Shown here: in pieces, positions 1-11,726 of the stretch
How the letters are laid out: each line of letters begins with the position of its first letter
How positions within the stretch are numbered: position 1 is the stretch's first letter
Source: Panagrolaimus kolymaensis
Lineage: Eukaryota; Nematoda; Chromadorea; Rhabditida; Panagrolaimidae
Length of the DNA stretch: 64,000 bases
Reading direction: 5' to 3'
Assembly: GCA_028622995.1 (NCBI GenBank)
Contig: JAJQJQ010000039.1
Coordinates: forward strand, 2,449,695-2,513,694
Position numbers and translations under genes: made by a program
Notes under the pieces: model-generated
Seen by the model: only the letters and a program-made list of their open reading frames with translations
Told to the model about the DNA's origin: nothing
Databases searched by the model: none

Positions 1-1735
1 TGCCTTTAACGAAGAAGTCGAGGAGCAAAATAAAAATGAGGTGTCAATTCGCAGTAATTATACACATACGATGGGGGAATTTTTCGCTTATTTGCCAGCT
101 TGAGGAAGTCATCAACCAATCGAGTAGGAGGATTCCCTCGAGAGAAAAAAAACTTTGATTGACGAAAAGGAAGAAAAAAAACTTTTTAAAAGTTTATAAT
201 AAAATGAGCATAAAAAAATATATTTTTGTGATTTTATAAATTATGTCCATTTTTTGGTTTTAAAATAGCCGTTTAATGCAAAACAAAGTGACTACAAGCT
301 CTTTGCCCTTCTTCATTCTTCTCCTTGCTCTAGCGGCGTGCCATGCGAGTTCAATAAAAAATAATAATTTAATAAAAGAAAAACATATAATCTGGTCATA
401 AATTTAACGGCCTTTTGGTTTTAGCTACTTTTTTTTCAAAAACAAAAATATAAACTCCGAGGAACGCTCCTTCTTGCTTTAATATTGTAAAAAATAAAAA
501 GGGTTTTTTTTTTAATTTTTAATGGGCACATTTCAAGCTGTAATTTGCTTTCTCACTTCCTTATTGCTGCAATTAAAAAGTTTTTATTACTTGAAGCAGC
601 TTTTTTTCCATGTTTTATAAGTTTCAACTTCTAATTAAAGCCATTAAAAATTAATTAATACCACCACAAAGTTTACTCTTTTCGTGTGAATATATGAGTC
701 AGGTCCTCGTGGTGAGGATATTTAAACTGGGTATCTATTGCAAATAAAGGGTTTCATCTTAGAGTTTTTTTGTTAAAAAATCTCCAAAAGTAGCTTTTTA
801 ACTTTATTTTTTAAATTGAAACACAACATTAATTTTTTTGCTATTAGCCTTGTTACTAGCGATTAACTATGAAGGCCAACATACATCCAGGTCATGATGA
901 TTTTTGATATCATCCATTTTTTACAATTTTTTTATGATGCGTTAGATTTTTCATTTTGTAGTTATTATAATCAGTCAGCAGCAACTTTACCTTTTTCTTA
1001 ACAACAACAACAATAAAAACATGTTCCTCACATTCCCTCTCATCAATAGCAACTACATAAATGCCAAACGTCATTGTTTAACCAACATTTTTCTGGCTTA
1101 TATGTATCTGTATTTAGCATAGCATCCTATTTAAAATGTTTTTAAATACGTAACTAGACGACTTCTAAACTTTTTATAAATACCACTTTCGATTTTTAGA
1201 ATAATCTCCTTCCCTTGTGAGATGAGACATAATCAGTGCTAAACTTTTTGTTGTTAAAGCTTAAATCCCTCAGCTTCGTGTATTCACTCATTTGTTATAA
1301 TACTTTTTTATACCTTAAAAAAGTGCCCATTTTTTTATGTTAAAAAGGCGTAATTTCCTTTTCTCTCTGTCTTTTTTTACTGCACATTTCTGTGTTATTC
1401 AGTCATTAAAAAAAATATATACGTGAGTTAAGCGTGTACGAGCCGAGTACGAGTGAGTTAGTGAGTAGTCAGTCGCATTGTTTTTTTGGGACTCTCTTTA
1501 TATCTATCTATTTTTTTGTTATTTTTGTTGTAAATTCATCATAATTATTTTTTCAATCACGACGACGTTCGATTTTAGAAATAACAATTTATTATTTAAT
1601 TTTACAAAAATATGGTTTTATTCAAGTTGTATATTTCGAAATTTACCCTTAAATTTTGATAATAATTTTGAAATTCGAAAGGGAGAAACAATTTTATATT
1701 TTGGAAATTGTAAAAACGCTGAATTATTTTATAAT
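1..1735. other. AT-rich non-coding DNA upstream of the receptor gene
   Basis: No open frame with coding character is seen on either strand. The stretch is rich in A and T runs and probably holds the promoter and 5' leader of the receptor gene that follows. An open frame runs into the receptor from position 1478 but its upstream part is low-complexity and lacks support. Confidence 0.5.
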
Positions 1736-4026
1736 ATGTCATTCATAAATTCCATAACAACAACAACACCATCATCATTTTTGGATGGTAGTACAGCAAA
1801 TTTAACAGCAAATATTTTAAATTCCATTGAAAATTCCACAAATTCTGGAACTGATTATTATTCAGAATATGATTCACTTCCATCTGAATTACCATTGGCT
1901 GGAATGACGGAAGAAGAATTTTTTGCTTCTTTACCCGTATTTGATATGTTTCCATTATCATTTCCAACTAATAGTCATGTAATTTTATATGCAATGGTAA
2001 GCAATAACATTTTTCTTATTAATTAATTAATTTTGATGATGTGATGTTGGCGGCCATTAATGAGACATAACGATGAGGGTTAATAAAAAGAGGAAGTCGA
2101 TGTTAATAATAATTGAAACGAACAAATTTAATTAGGAAAAAATTATTTTTTTAAAGCTTAAAATTAAAAATACAAGAATGAATAATTCGTAGTAACAGCG
2201 GTTTAAAACTGTAAAACACTTATATTTAAAAATGACAGTCGTTATAATACCACCCACCAAAAAAGACAAAAGATCATACTCCGCCTCATTAACTAATGTT
2301 TTTATAAGAATGATGACTTTTAAAAAATACTTTTTTAGCTTTATGCCTTGGTATTTCTTATTGGAGTATGTGGGAATGTTTCGGTAATCACTTTGATACG
2401 TCACGTGCATTCAAGCATTCCAATGGATAATACAATGATATTTGTGATATTTCTTTGTTGCGTGGATCTCGCAAGCATTGTTCCTTTGCCGATGGCAATC
2501 GTGGACCAACTCCTTGGATTTTGGATGTTTGGAACAGCATTGTGTAAAGTTTATCGAATTTTGGAACATGTTGGAAGGGCACTCTCCACATTTGTATTAG
2601 CAGCCATGGCATTTGACCGCTATCGCCGTGTTTGTTATCCTCATCAACGAACCAGTCGACGAACAATAATGATGACAATATTAATTTTATCTTCATTAAC
2701 TTTCATGCTTCTTTCACCTTTGCTTATAAAAGCATCAAGCGAAGAAATAGTTCTCAAAGAAGTTCTCCTTGAAAATCCATATCGACTTGCTCGAGTTCGA
2801 ATCTTCAAATGCCTTGATCATCTTGAAGGAAGTTCACTCGCCATTTTTGTATTATACATGTTTTTTATTGGTTTCTTTATTCCCGTATGTTTTATAACAA
2901 TTTTTTATGGTTTAATGGTACGTCGATTATTTCTTCGTTCACGATCCATTCCAACTTCTCAATTACCTGTAAATCGGATAGCTGGGTATACGATAGCCAT
3001 ATCAGTATTTTTTGTACTTTGTTGGTCGCCATATTGGGTTGCAATGTTATATAATCTTTATCGAACTTTTTATACCATAGATTTGGAACAACATACATCT
3101 GAAAAATTTATTTATGTCATGTATGGAATTCATGCATTGCCATATGTTAATTCAGCTTCCAATTGGTTACTTTATGGTAAGTTCAAAACGAAATCCAAAG
3201 TTTTTACAAGCAAACTATTTGACCTTCTTTTTTGCACTATTTTTGGATTAGAAATAGAAATAGCAAAATTTGTTTTTGTTTTTAACTACTAAAAGAAACA
3301 TTTACATATTTTATTCAAATGAGTATCTATTCTTTTTTTATTATGTTTTTGAGATGTTTTGAAGATGAAGCAAGCCATTGCAAAAATAAAAAAACGTAAT
3401 AAAAAAATGACATGTTTTTTTGTTGTTTTGTTTTTGCTTGCTCGCTTTGACGGTATTGTGCCAAAACTATTGCAATTCCATTTTAACCGGAAAAGGCTTA
3501 AAGCCTTTTTTTAAAACTAACTATTTTAAGCTTTAATCAGCCAATAGTCACTCATTTTTTCTTTAAAAATAACGTCAAGTCCCTAAGAGTAATAGCGGAA
3601 AGAAAATTAAATTTGTTGAAATTACAGTTAATATTATTATTTTAAAACACTCAATACTGTAAATTTAATTCCTTTAAGTACACCTCCTCCTCTGCTTTTT
3701 TTTTTAAAAGAGCAGTGTAAAAATTTTTGATTATAAACAATCAAAAAAATATGTGTATGTATAACAATAAATAAATTATATATTTGTTTATTTATTTATT
3801 TGCTTGTTTTTTTTTTCCAGGTTTATTAAATAGTCAATTAATGAGAAGAGCCCACGCAAATAAACTAAATGGTCAGCGATCGTTTGGAAGAGATGAATCA
3901 AGAATATTACCTACGATGGTTGTGGCATCCACTTTAAAAACTCCTTTAACTGCCAATAATATTAAAGAAGAAACAAGAGAAGATAGTTCAATCATAGTTC
4001 CAAGAAATTCTGATTCGCTATTATAA
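1736..4026 (+). CDS. Rhodopsin-family neuropeptide-type G protein-coupled receptor
   Basis: Three exons, 1736-1996, 2339-3176 and 3821-4026, join in frame to 434 residues. I chose the ATG at 1736 because upstream in-frame sequence is low-complexity. A long extracellular N-terminus (about 85 residues) carries N-glycosylation sites of the NLT and NST type. Seven hydrophobic segments follow: TM1 holds the GN pair, TM3 ends in FDRYRRVC (the DRY motif), TM6 holds CWSPYW, and TM7 reads NSASNWLLYG. Known family features place it in class A near somatostatin/allatostatin-C/opioid-type receptors, acting in the plasma membrane of peptide-responsive cells; that placement is inferred from the TM5-TM7 pattern. 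Odd point: the usual NPxxY is NWxxY. The last intron (3177-3820) lies just after TM7, and the cytoplasmic tail of about 68 residues is Ser/Thr-rich. Ligand unknown. Confidence 0.85.
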
Positions 4027-4637
4027 AAAAATAAATTACTATGGATTTTTATTTTACATTCAAGGCAAAGCGTGGTATTTCTCTACACTTACAAGAATCA
4101 AAAGCTTGAATTGTCATTATTGCCAGCAATATATGTGCTATGACTTTGATTGATTCACTAATCGCTTTCATGATTTGGTCGATTGTTTGATTTTAAAAAA
4201 ACTTGCTCATAAGAATTTCTTTTTTGTCGTTTAAAATTTTTTTAAATTGTAAATAAAAATCGATATCGAATGCTCTTTCTTCATTGCTTGAAAAAATAAA
4301 CAAAAGCATAAAGTTTTAAAACAAAACCAAGCCATTATTTTAAACCATTTATAAGCTTCTTCTTTTTTGCTCTCATCAGCCAACGTCTGTTTCCTGCATT
4401 TGACCAAAAAGTAAACGCGACAACAACAAGAAAAATTTCGCCATTTCCAATCATCTATCATTTTTCTTATCATCATATTCTTTTTAAGGTGATGTAATTA
4501 AAAGCTTCTGTATATATTTTTTTCATTATCAACCCAACAAAAAAGCTTCTTTCTCTCTTTATTTTAGTGGTCAATAAATCACACATTTCATTTTTTGCTG
4601 TCGTTTAATTTATTGCAAAAAAAAAGAAGAAAGTAAA
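4027..4637. other. Intergenic spacer between receptor and carboxypeptidase
   Basis: About 600 bases of AT-rich DNA with no supported gene. It holds the receptor 3' end and the carboxypeptidase promoter. Confidence 0.5.
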
Positions 4638-7600
4638 ATGTGGATGGAATGGGTTTGGCTTATTTGTATTTGCTTCAGCGGAAGTGCCATAGGAGCACCA
4701 GCTTATTCTAAAATACAGAGTTTACCAAATTTACAATTTATTCCTAAATTTAATCAATATAGTGGATACTTACCTGTAAATAGTGGAAATCAATTATTTT
4801 ATTGGTAGGCTTTCTTGATGAATTAATAAAACGATAAACAAAAACATACTTGTCTTTTATTTTTCTTTTGGACTAATTTCTAAACATAAAGGTTTTTTAT
4901 AACTAATTTCGGACTTTCTTCATTTTAATTAGTAAGTTCTTTGATTTCTAATGCTTTTCTGTTTTACATCAAAGTCGAAAACTAAAAAGTTTTGTAGATT
5001 ATCTTAAAAGAGCGATTTTTGAGCATCAGCCAAAAAATCAGGAAATTAAGAAAAAGTTTCTAAAAAAATTTTACTTCCTTTTATTCCCAAAAATAGTTCT
5101 TTGAAGTTACAATAATTTGCTACACTATAGTTACTATTATTAATTTCTTTAAAACATTTAATAATAATACAGTTTTTAAACTTTTTATTTAATTCCCTCT
5201 AAAAAGTTTATTTTTTGTAGCTTCCTCATTTTATAATAAGGAAGTATTATTATAAAAATAAAAATTCTTATTTAATTAAAACTGCTATATAATTTAGGTT
5301 TACAATGGCATATGAAAATGCATCAACTGCCCCAATTCTTTTGTATCTAAATGGAGGGCCAGGTTGTTCTTCGATGCAAGGATTATTAGTTGAAATGGGA
5401 CCATTTAGAGTTTTAAATTATGGTGCACAAGTGGTTGAAAATCCTTATGCATGGAATCGGGTAATTTAGTAATTTAACCGTAAAAAATAAAGCAAAAATT
5501 GTGATTTTCAGTACGCAAATGTTTTATACATGGATGCTCCAGCTGGAGTTGGATATTCTTTAAATCTCAAGAAAAATTATACTTTTACTGATTCTCAAGT
5601 AGCTGCAGATAATCACGCAGCTTTGATCGCTTTTTTCACTCTATTTCCTGAACTTAAGTCAAATGATTTTTATATTGGTGGTGAATCATATGCAGGATAT
5701 TACATTCCTATGCTTGCAGACCGGTTAATAAATGATACCACATTTTCATCAAATTTTAAAGGTTATCTTGTTGGAAATGGTTGCCTCAATGATAAAATGC
5801 TTTTTAATTCGGGAATTCAATATAATTATAATCATGCATTTATTGATGAAAGATTTTATGAATCTTCCGTTCAACAATGTTGCAATGGAAAATCAAGTGA
5901 AGGATGTAATTGGTATCAATTTATTTCAACACCTCAAAATCCATGTTATAATATTTCTTTGGCCCTTAATGAAGCGAATTTTTATGCTGGTGTTGATCCA
6001 TATTTTTTGTATTTTTCATGTTATTTGGATCAACCCGATGGTCAAAATAATTTTAATCGAAGACCTTCATTGGGAAGAAATTCGGTTCAAATGATGCGAA
6101 AGCATTTGATGAAACGATTTGGAAATACTAAAGCTGCTGAAGATGCAGATGGAGATAAGCCTGCTTGTTCACATTATGATGATATGGTTTATTGGTTAAA
6201 TCGAAATGATGTTAGAAATGCTATTCATGTTCCAGCAAGGGTTCAAGAATATGCTACATGCAGGTTTGACTTTTTTGAACAAAGACACTTTGGCACAAAT
6301 AATGGTTTAATTTCTAAATTTAAAATCCCCAGTTTTTTTTTTTTCACCGTAAAAATGATAAACTTAAATTTTATATTACAAAAAAATAAACAAGAAAAAT
6401 TTTACTCATTGTCGGTTCACTTTGAATGGTGGAGGTTCAAAGCTCAAATGATTCACAGCTCTTCTTTGACAATGGGAAGCCTCAATGTTTAAAAAAATAA
6501 TGAAATGTTTGTTGAAAACAAAAATAGCTTCCATTTAAATTTCGACATAGCCGTTCCTTCTTTTTTTAGAAATGGCATTGGTTGTTGATGAAATAGTTTG
6601 GTGCTAAAAATAGTAAATTCAAAAAATGCAATGTTTTTTTATTTGCTTGAACCAAACATTTTACCGTAACATTTTTATACAAAAAAAAGATTATTATTGA
6701 TTTATTTCCATTAACTTTTGGGGTTGTATTCAATAAAGTTTATTAATGCCAAATTTGGGAACATTTGAATCTCAATAATTAAATTAAGACTTTTATCAAT
6801 TTTAGTAGAGATGTTGAAGCAGGTTACATAACTGAAATCGATGATGTTACACCCTTTGTTCAAAGAGCCATCAAAGCAGGCTTGAAAATTTTATTTTTTA
6901 ATGGCGATGTTGATAGTGTTTGCAATGTTGTTCATAATTTACAGGTTTTTTTCTCCCAAAATGCTTCAAAGTCGCTAATAATTTGCTTTTTTAGTTTGTA
7001 TCAAATCTTAACCAATCTCTTCTTCAACCTGCAACCCTTTGGAATTTTGATCTTGATCTTCCATCCACAGCTGGACTTTATACAGCTTATAAAGGTATGT
7101 ATTTATTATGGGAAACATTCTCTTAGAGGTTTATCTTTCCTCTACCAAACCCAAGCCAAAGCAAAAAACATTCAACTGTCGCGCGCGCGTTTTTTTTTCT
7201 GACCTCAGAAAGATATTCAAGCTAAAGATTACGCAATTGTAAATCGTCCTAGGTCATTGAGCAAATAGCGGCACTGTCTTTTCAAAAAAAAAAAAAAAAC
7301 AGAAGATCGAAAGAAAAAAATTGTTTACGACCCCAAAAAATGAGGAGGGAGAGATTTTTGTAGAGAGCAAAAACCACAACAAAAAAACAAGCAGCAAGCA
7401 ATGGCATGTTTGCATTTATCGAAAAACATATATACACACATACAGAAATGTCATAAAAATTGCCTATTTTCATCGATGGCACATACACACAACATACATA
7501 AGCAGTTTTGCACTCGAACCATGGCGGAGGAGGAAGATAGAGGGAGTCTTAAAAAAATTTCTAATCCACTCTTAATAGAAAAAAAAATAGAAATTGGGGC

Positions 7601-8209
7601 CGGACACGTGCCTTTCCTCAAATTCATTTAGGTCAACGGAAAAAAAAAGCGATTTGTTCAACCTGAATCTTTTTCTTCTTCTTTGCATTTCATCCATCTC
7701 CTCCTGCTGACGAGACCTTGATTGCGCAATGCCATACATCTTTCTTTCTATCTCTCTATCTATCCCTGTCATGGGGTTTTCTATAAAAAACAAATAACAA
7801 AAATGCTGAAATGAAAAATGACAAAAATGTAATAAAATATTTGCAACAGCAGCACCAAGCAATCGTTTCTTTTAAAAACAACAGTAAGCTTTTAACGAGC
7901 TGTTTCTTGACATTGAGATGACTGACGCTTGTGACAAATGGGCGCGGAAGCAATTTTTCATAAAGCTTTTATAATTTTGACATCCTACAATGTTGCCAAA
8001 TTTGGAAACAGCAAAACACAAAATTCGATCACAAAATCAAATGGATGTCCCAATTTTTAGGAGTTGATTTCTTGACCGTTCTTGGTGGAGGCCATTTTCC
8101 TGCTTCATCAGCTCAAAAACCTCGACAAGCTCTTCAAATGTTTTACAATTTTATTAATGGCTCAGATTATTCTTTACCCATTCCTAAACTTCAATCTGAA
8201 ATGCAGTAA
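4638..8209 (+). CDS. Serine carboxypeptidase, family S10 (cathepsin A-like)
   Basis: Six exons (4638-4804, 5298-5460, 5512-6263, 6806-6944, 6995-7094, 8061-8209) join in frame to 489 residues, the usual S10 length. The protein starts with a hydrophobic signal peptide ending near a Gly-Ala-Pro stretch, so it should enter the secretory path to lysosome or exterior. The oxyanion motif NGGPGCSS is in exon 2, the nucleophile motif GGESYAGYY in exon 3, the catalytic Asp in FFNGDVDSVCN in exon 4, and the catalytic His in LGGGHFPA in exon 6. All three catalytic residues are therefore present and the enzyme should remove C-terminal residues from peptides. Paired cysteines and N-x-S/T sites fit a glycosylated hydrolase. 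The last intron (7095-8060) is unusually long for this window and full of A and T runs. Nearest named relatives would be lysosomal protective protein/cathepsin A. Confidence 0.93.
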
Positions 8210-10888
8210 TGCTTGTAAGAGAGAGAGTAGCCAGTGGTCAAAAAAATAAAAAAGTATTATTCGTTTTTTGACCTGTTTGTGACGTAATTTTTTTTGTCCG
8301 TTTTTTTTATTCAAGAATAAAGAAAAAAAGAACTTACTCATTGATCAATAATAACAAGCAAAAATTAGGCACTCAAAGTTGTAATAAGAATTTGAAAAGT
8401 GATTCATAAAAAACAAGAATTTATTACAACAACAACAATGGCAACTAATGGAATTTAAAAAAACAACAAGAGGATGATTTATTATAAAAAATATGAAAGA
8501 TCACGAAAGCTTTGTAGATGAATGTATACCCGGTGATGGGATTTATAAACTCATAACCAGAGTAACATGCATCGACTTAACTTCATGTCTAAAAAAAATC
8601 AGGAATTTTTATAGAATCAAGCTGGACAGGTGGTGGATATTTGTAAGCTCAGGTATTTTAAAAAAAGACAACCATTCATCACAATGCCGATCAACCTTGA
8701 ATGAAGTCCAAGACTGTTGAATCGGCCATAATGGCACAAAAATAAAAAATAAGAATAAGGCAAAGAAGAGGAAATGGAATAAGAGAGGGCGGGGCGCCGA
8801 TCTGGGTCGTTGACTAGGCCATTTCTGCACAACAAAAAAGCCAAAAAAAATAATGCAAGCAGCAAAAAAGAGTCATCCCAATTTTTTTTTCTTGCGCATT
8901 GCTGCTGCTTTGCCGCTTATGAGACCCTCTAAGAAAAAGAAAAAACACAAACCTTTTACCACCACCACCTAAAAAAGAGAAAGACGACAACGATGACGAC
9001 GACACAAAAATGTGTGTTGTACGAAGCGGGAAAAAAAAGGGGGATGCGACTGCTGCTGCTGCCATCCATCGCAGTTTAATTTTTTTCCTCCTCCTTCATT
9101 TTAGTTTTTTGCCTCCCCTATATTTTTTTATTCTCACCGATCACCAACCGGCACACATAACCACGACGACGAGACCCATCCATCGCATCGCATCGTTCGC
9201 TTGCGCGTTTGTACTCTTTCCCCTTCAAATATATTTTTTGCGAATGAAATAAAATGGAAGCGCAGCACAAAATGCTTTTCATTTTTTTCTCAACGAATTG
9301 CAATCGAAGAAAAAAAGTATTGAAAAATGTGTAAATGAAACGACAAACAACAACCAGGTGCTCTCACTCGCTCACTCACGCGACGTTCCGACGGACAACG
9401 GTCATTTTTTTTCGAAAGCTGTTTTTTGTTTTCTTTCATGTCCACAACTAAACTAAAAGTTCGTCTCATATTAAATTTAAAAAAAAACACATTAAACTTT
9501 TAGCTCTTTAGACATATATATAAAAAAAGCAGCGTGGACAATGGCCGACTATTAAAAATAAAAAATAAAGGAAATGGAAAGAAAAACGCCAGAGGGAATG
9601 AGAATGAACGGCACCGACAGGCGCGCATTTTCCCGCGCTTTAAAGGAGAAAAAAAGTGGACTCTACACTACCAACCAACCATCGATGATGATAGCTCGCA
9701 CAAATTTTTTTTAAAACAAAAAAATATGGAAAATAGTTCAAAGATGAAAAAAAAGAAAGAAGACACGCAAAATCAGGAAGGAATTATATTAGTACGAAGA
9801 GAAATGAGAGGAAGATTTTTTTATAAGTGATTCGCAAATATTTAAAAAACAAATAAAAAATACTAAAATTTAACAAAAAAAAGAAGACTATGTAAAATTT
9901 GTTTTAATTCTACCGTAACAAGATTTGCTATAAAATAGAATGTTATGTTTAGATTTTTTTAGTTTTAAACCAAAGCCATATTTTTTGACTTCACCATTTT
10001 TTTGAACTTAATTACGTTTACATTTTTTGTTTCATACATTAGTGTAAATAATTTTATTTAAATTATTTAGACCAAACCTTTTTTATAAAAATAAATTCAT
10101 TTAAAGAGTGAAAGAGTTAAATTGAATCAATTTTAATCCTTTTTTTGCTCTAAAGACTCTCTCAAGATTTTATTAAATCCAAAAATATAATAAATTTTTA
10201 CTCCTAAAAATCTCTCAACCAACTTTTAAAAAAATCCTAAAAAACAATCGAGGTCGATCATCAGCAACTGATAATAAGTCTATTTTTTTACTGGGTCATC
10301 GCAGACACACACAAAAAATAAATAAAGAAGGAAGACCGCAATCAAACTTTTACAATCTCAAATAAATCACCTTTGAAGTTTAGACTATTTCGCCCATTTT
10401 TCTTTCTTTTTTTTTGATTGGACAAAGAAAGGTTTAAAATAAATTTTGGTCAAATAAAAAAACTACACAGATGGAATTCAAAGTGGCAAAAAGCAATGAA
10501 TGGTTCAAAACCAATTTATTTCAAAAAAAAATGACCACCACCTGCTTTTTCTTCCTTCCGATAGATGCCTCCGGCATTTTTTGTGCGACTTTAAAAAAAC
10601 GCAGATGTTGCAAAAAGCTAAAAAAAACAGTCATCACTTGTGGATGCAAAAAATAAGCCCATTAAAAAAATGAAAATAGCTAAAAGAAGAATCAAAAGTT
10701 AATAAATTAATCCAAAAATCTTATAATTAGGAAAAGGGTTTTAATATAAAACGTTTGGTTTCCAAGTAAAAAGGTGGTTATAATCAATTTGCTTAAATAA
10801 CTTTTGTTATGCTACAAATGCAATTGAAAATAAAAAAGTATTACGAGATTTTTTTATTACTAAAGCAGTAAGTATTCAGGTAAATAAA
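8210..10888. other. Gene-poor low-complexity intergenic region
   Basis: Nearly 2.7 kb with homopolymer runs, purine-rich tracts and short triplet repeats such as the GAC/GAT run near 8980-9005 and the CTG run near 9050. Several open frames of 60-98 codons occur but have low-complexity translations and no splice support. No RNA gene was recognised by eye. Confidence 0.5.
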
Positions 10889-11607
10889 CTATTGTAAAAC
10901 AATGCCAGCTTGCATTTCATAAAGATATGGATCTCCAGTGGTTTGCATTCCAATGTAAACTGTACACCAAGCAGGATCCAGAAATGTTCCAACAACTAAA
11001 TGAGCTTCAGGTTCAGCATTAAGATTAACATTAATAACGGTGAAAGCCCAATTTTGTGCATCATTAAAAATGCCTTGAGTTTGAATTGCTGCGACAACAG
11101 GTTGTCCATAGCTTTTTAACGCTGCTTCAATCATGGCCAATTGTAATTTGTCATTTTGACAAAATGGAACGCAATAATGTATTCGAGGATCTTGATTTAT
11201 ACAAGCATTGGCTAAAAATTGAAATCGTATTTAACTTTCCAAAGAATAAAATGATTATTATAATAATCCAAAAAGCTTTGCACTTTCTATTATTTTTTGC
11301 CTTTTTTATAGGTAAACCTACTGATATTTCCTGAAGCAGCGTCAACAACTTCGGCAACTGAAATATGTTTTTGAAAAAAAGATGCTTTTGTAGTCAGGTT
11401 AATATGATATGCAACTTCGATTATTTCTGCCGTTTTATTGCCCTGTCAAAAAATGAGTGTAATAAATTTTAGTTGTTTAAAAATAAATACCAACCACAAG
11501 GCAAAAATTATTTCCTCCAACATTAATTCCTGCAGTTCCCCAATCATTCAAACCATGTCCGGTGGTTTTCAGCCAACTCGGCGGACCAACATCGGTGTCG
11601 CATTTAC
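10889..11607 (-). CDS. Unrecognised cysteine-containing protein, 5' end not resolved
   Basis: Three exons on the minus strand, 11607-11495, 11442-11322 and 11211-10889, join in frame (phases 0 and 1) to about 184 residues ending at a stop. Codon use is strongly coding (GAA, GGA, CCA, GTT). I do not recognise the family. Visible features: several spaced cysteines (CDTD, NFCLVV, NACIN, HYCVPFC, PAWC), a Gly-rich block GINVGGNN and a hydrophobic C-terminal half without a clear membrane span. This would suit a secreted disulfide-bonded fold, but that is inference. No start codon joins in frame to the first exon; the acceptor at 11608 implies an upstream exon that would lie within the 5' region of the neighbouring pseudokinase gene, so the gene may be 5'-truncated or the two genes may be head-to-head with overlapping leaders. 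Confidence 0.6.
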
Positions 11608-11726
11608 CTAAAAATAATTTTCATAATTTTTACATTTTGCATAGTTTTTTTATTTTCATTCGCAGTATTTTTTTACTTTTCACTTTCAATCAAAAAATAA
11701 ATCATTCTCTAGTTTTTGAAGTCAAC

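Noticed and set aside
8493..8720. 75-codon open frame in the 8-11 kb spacer
   Set aside because: No similarity to known proteins seen, no codon bias like the neighbours, isolated.
10471..10656. 61-codon frame with a Cys/Lys-rich end that looked like a small secreted peptide
   Set aside because: No signal peptide and A-run-derived lysines; not supportable.
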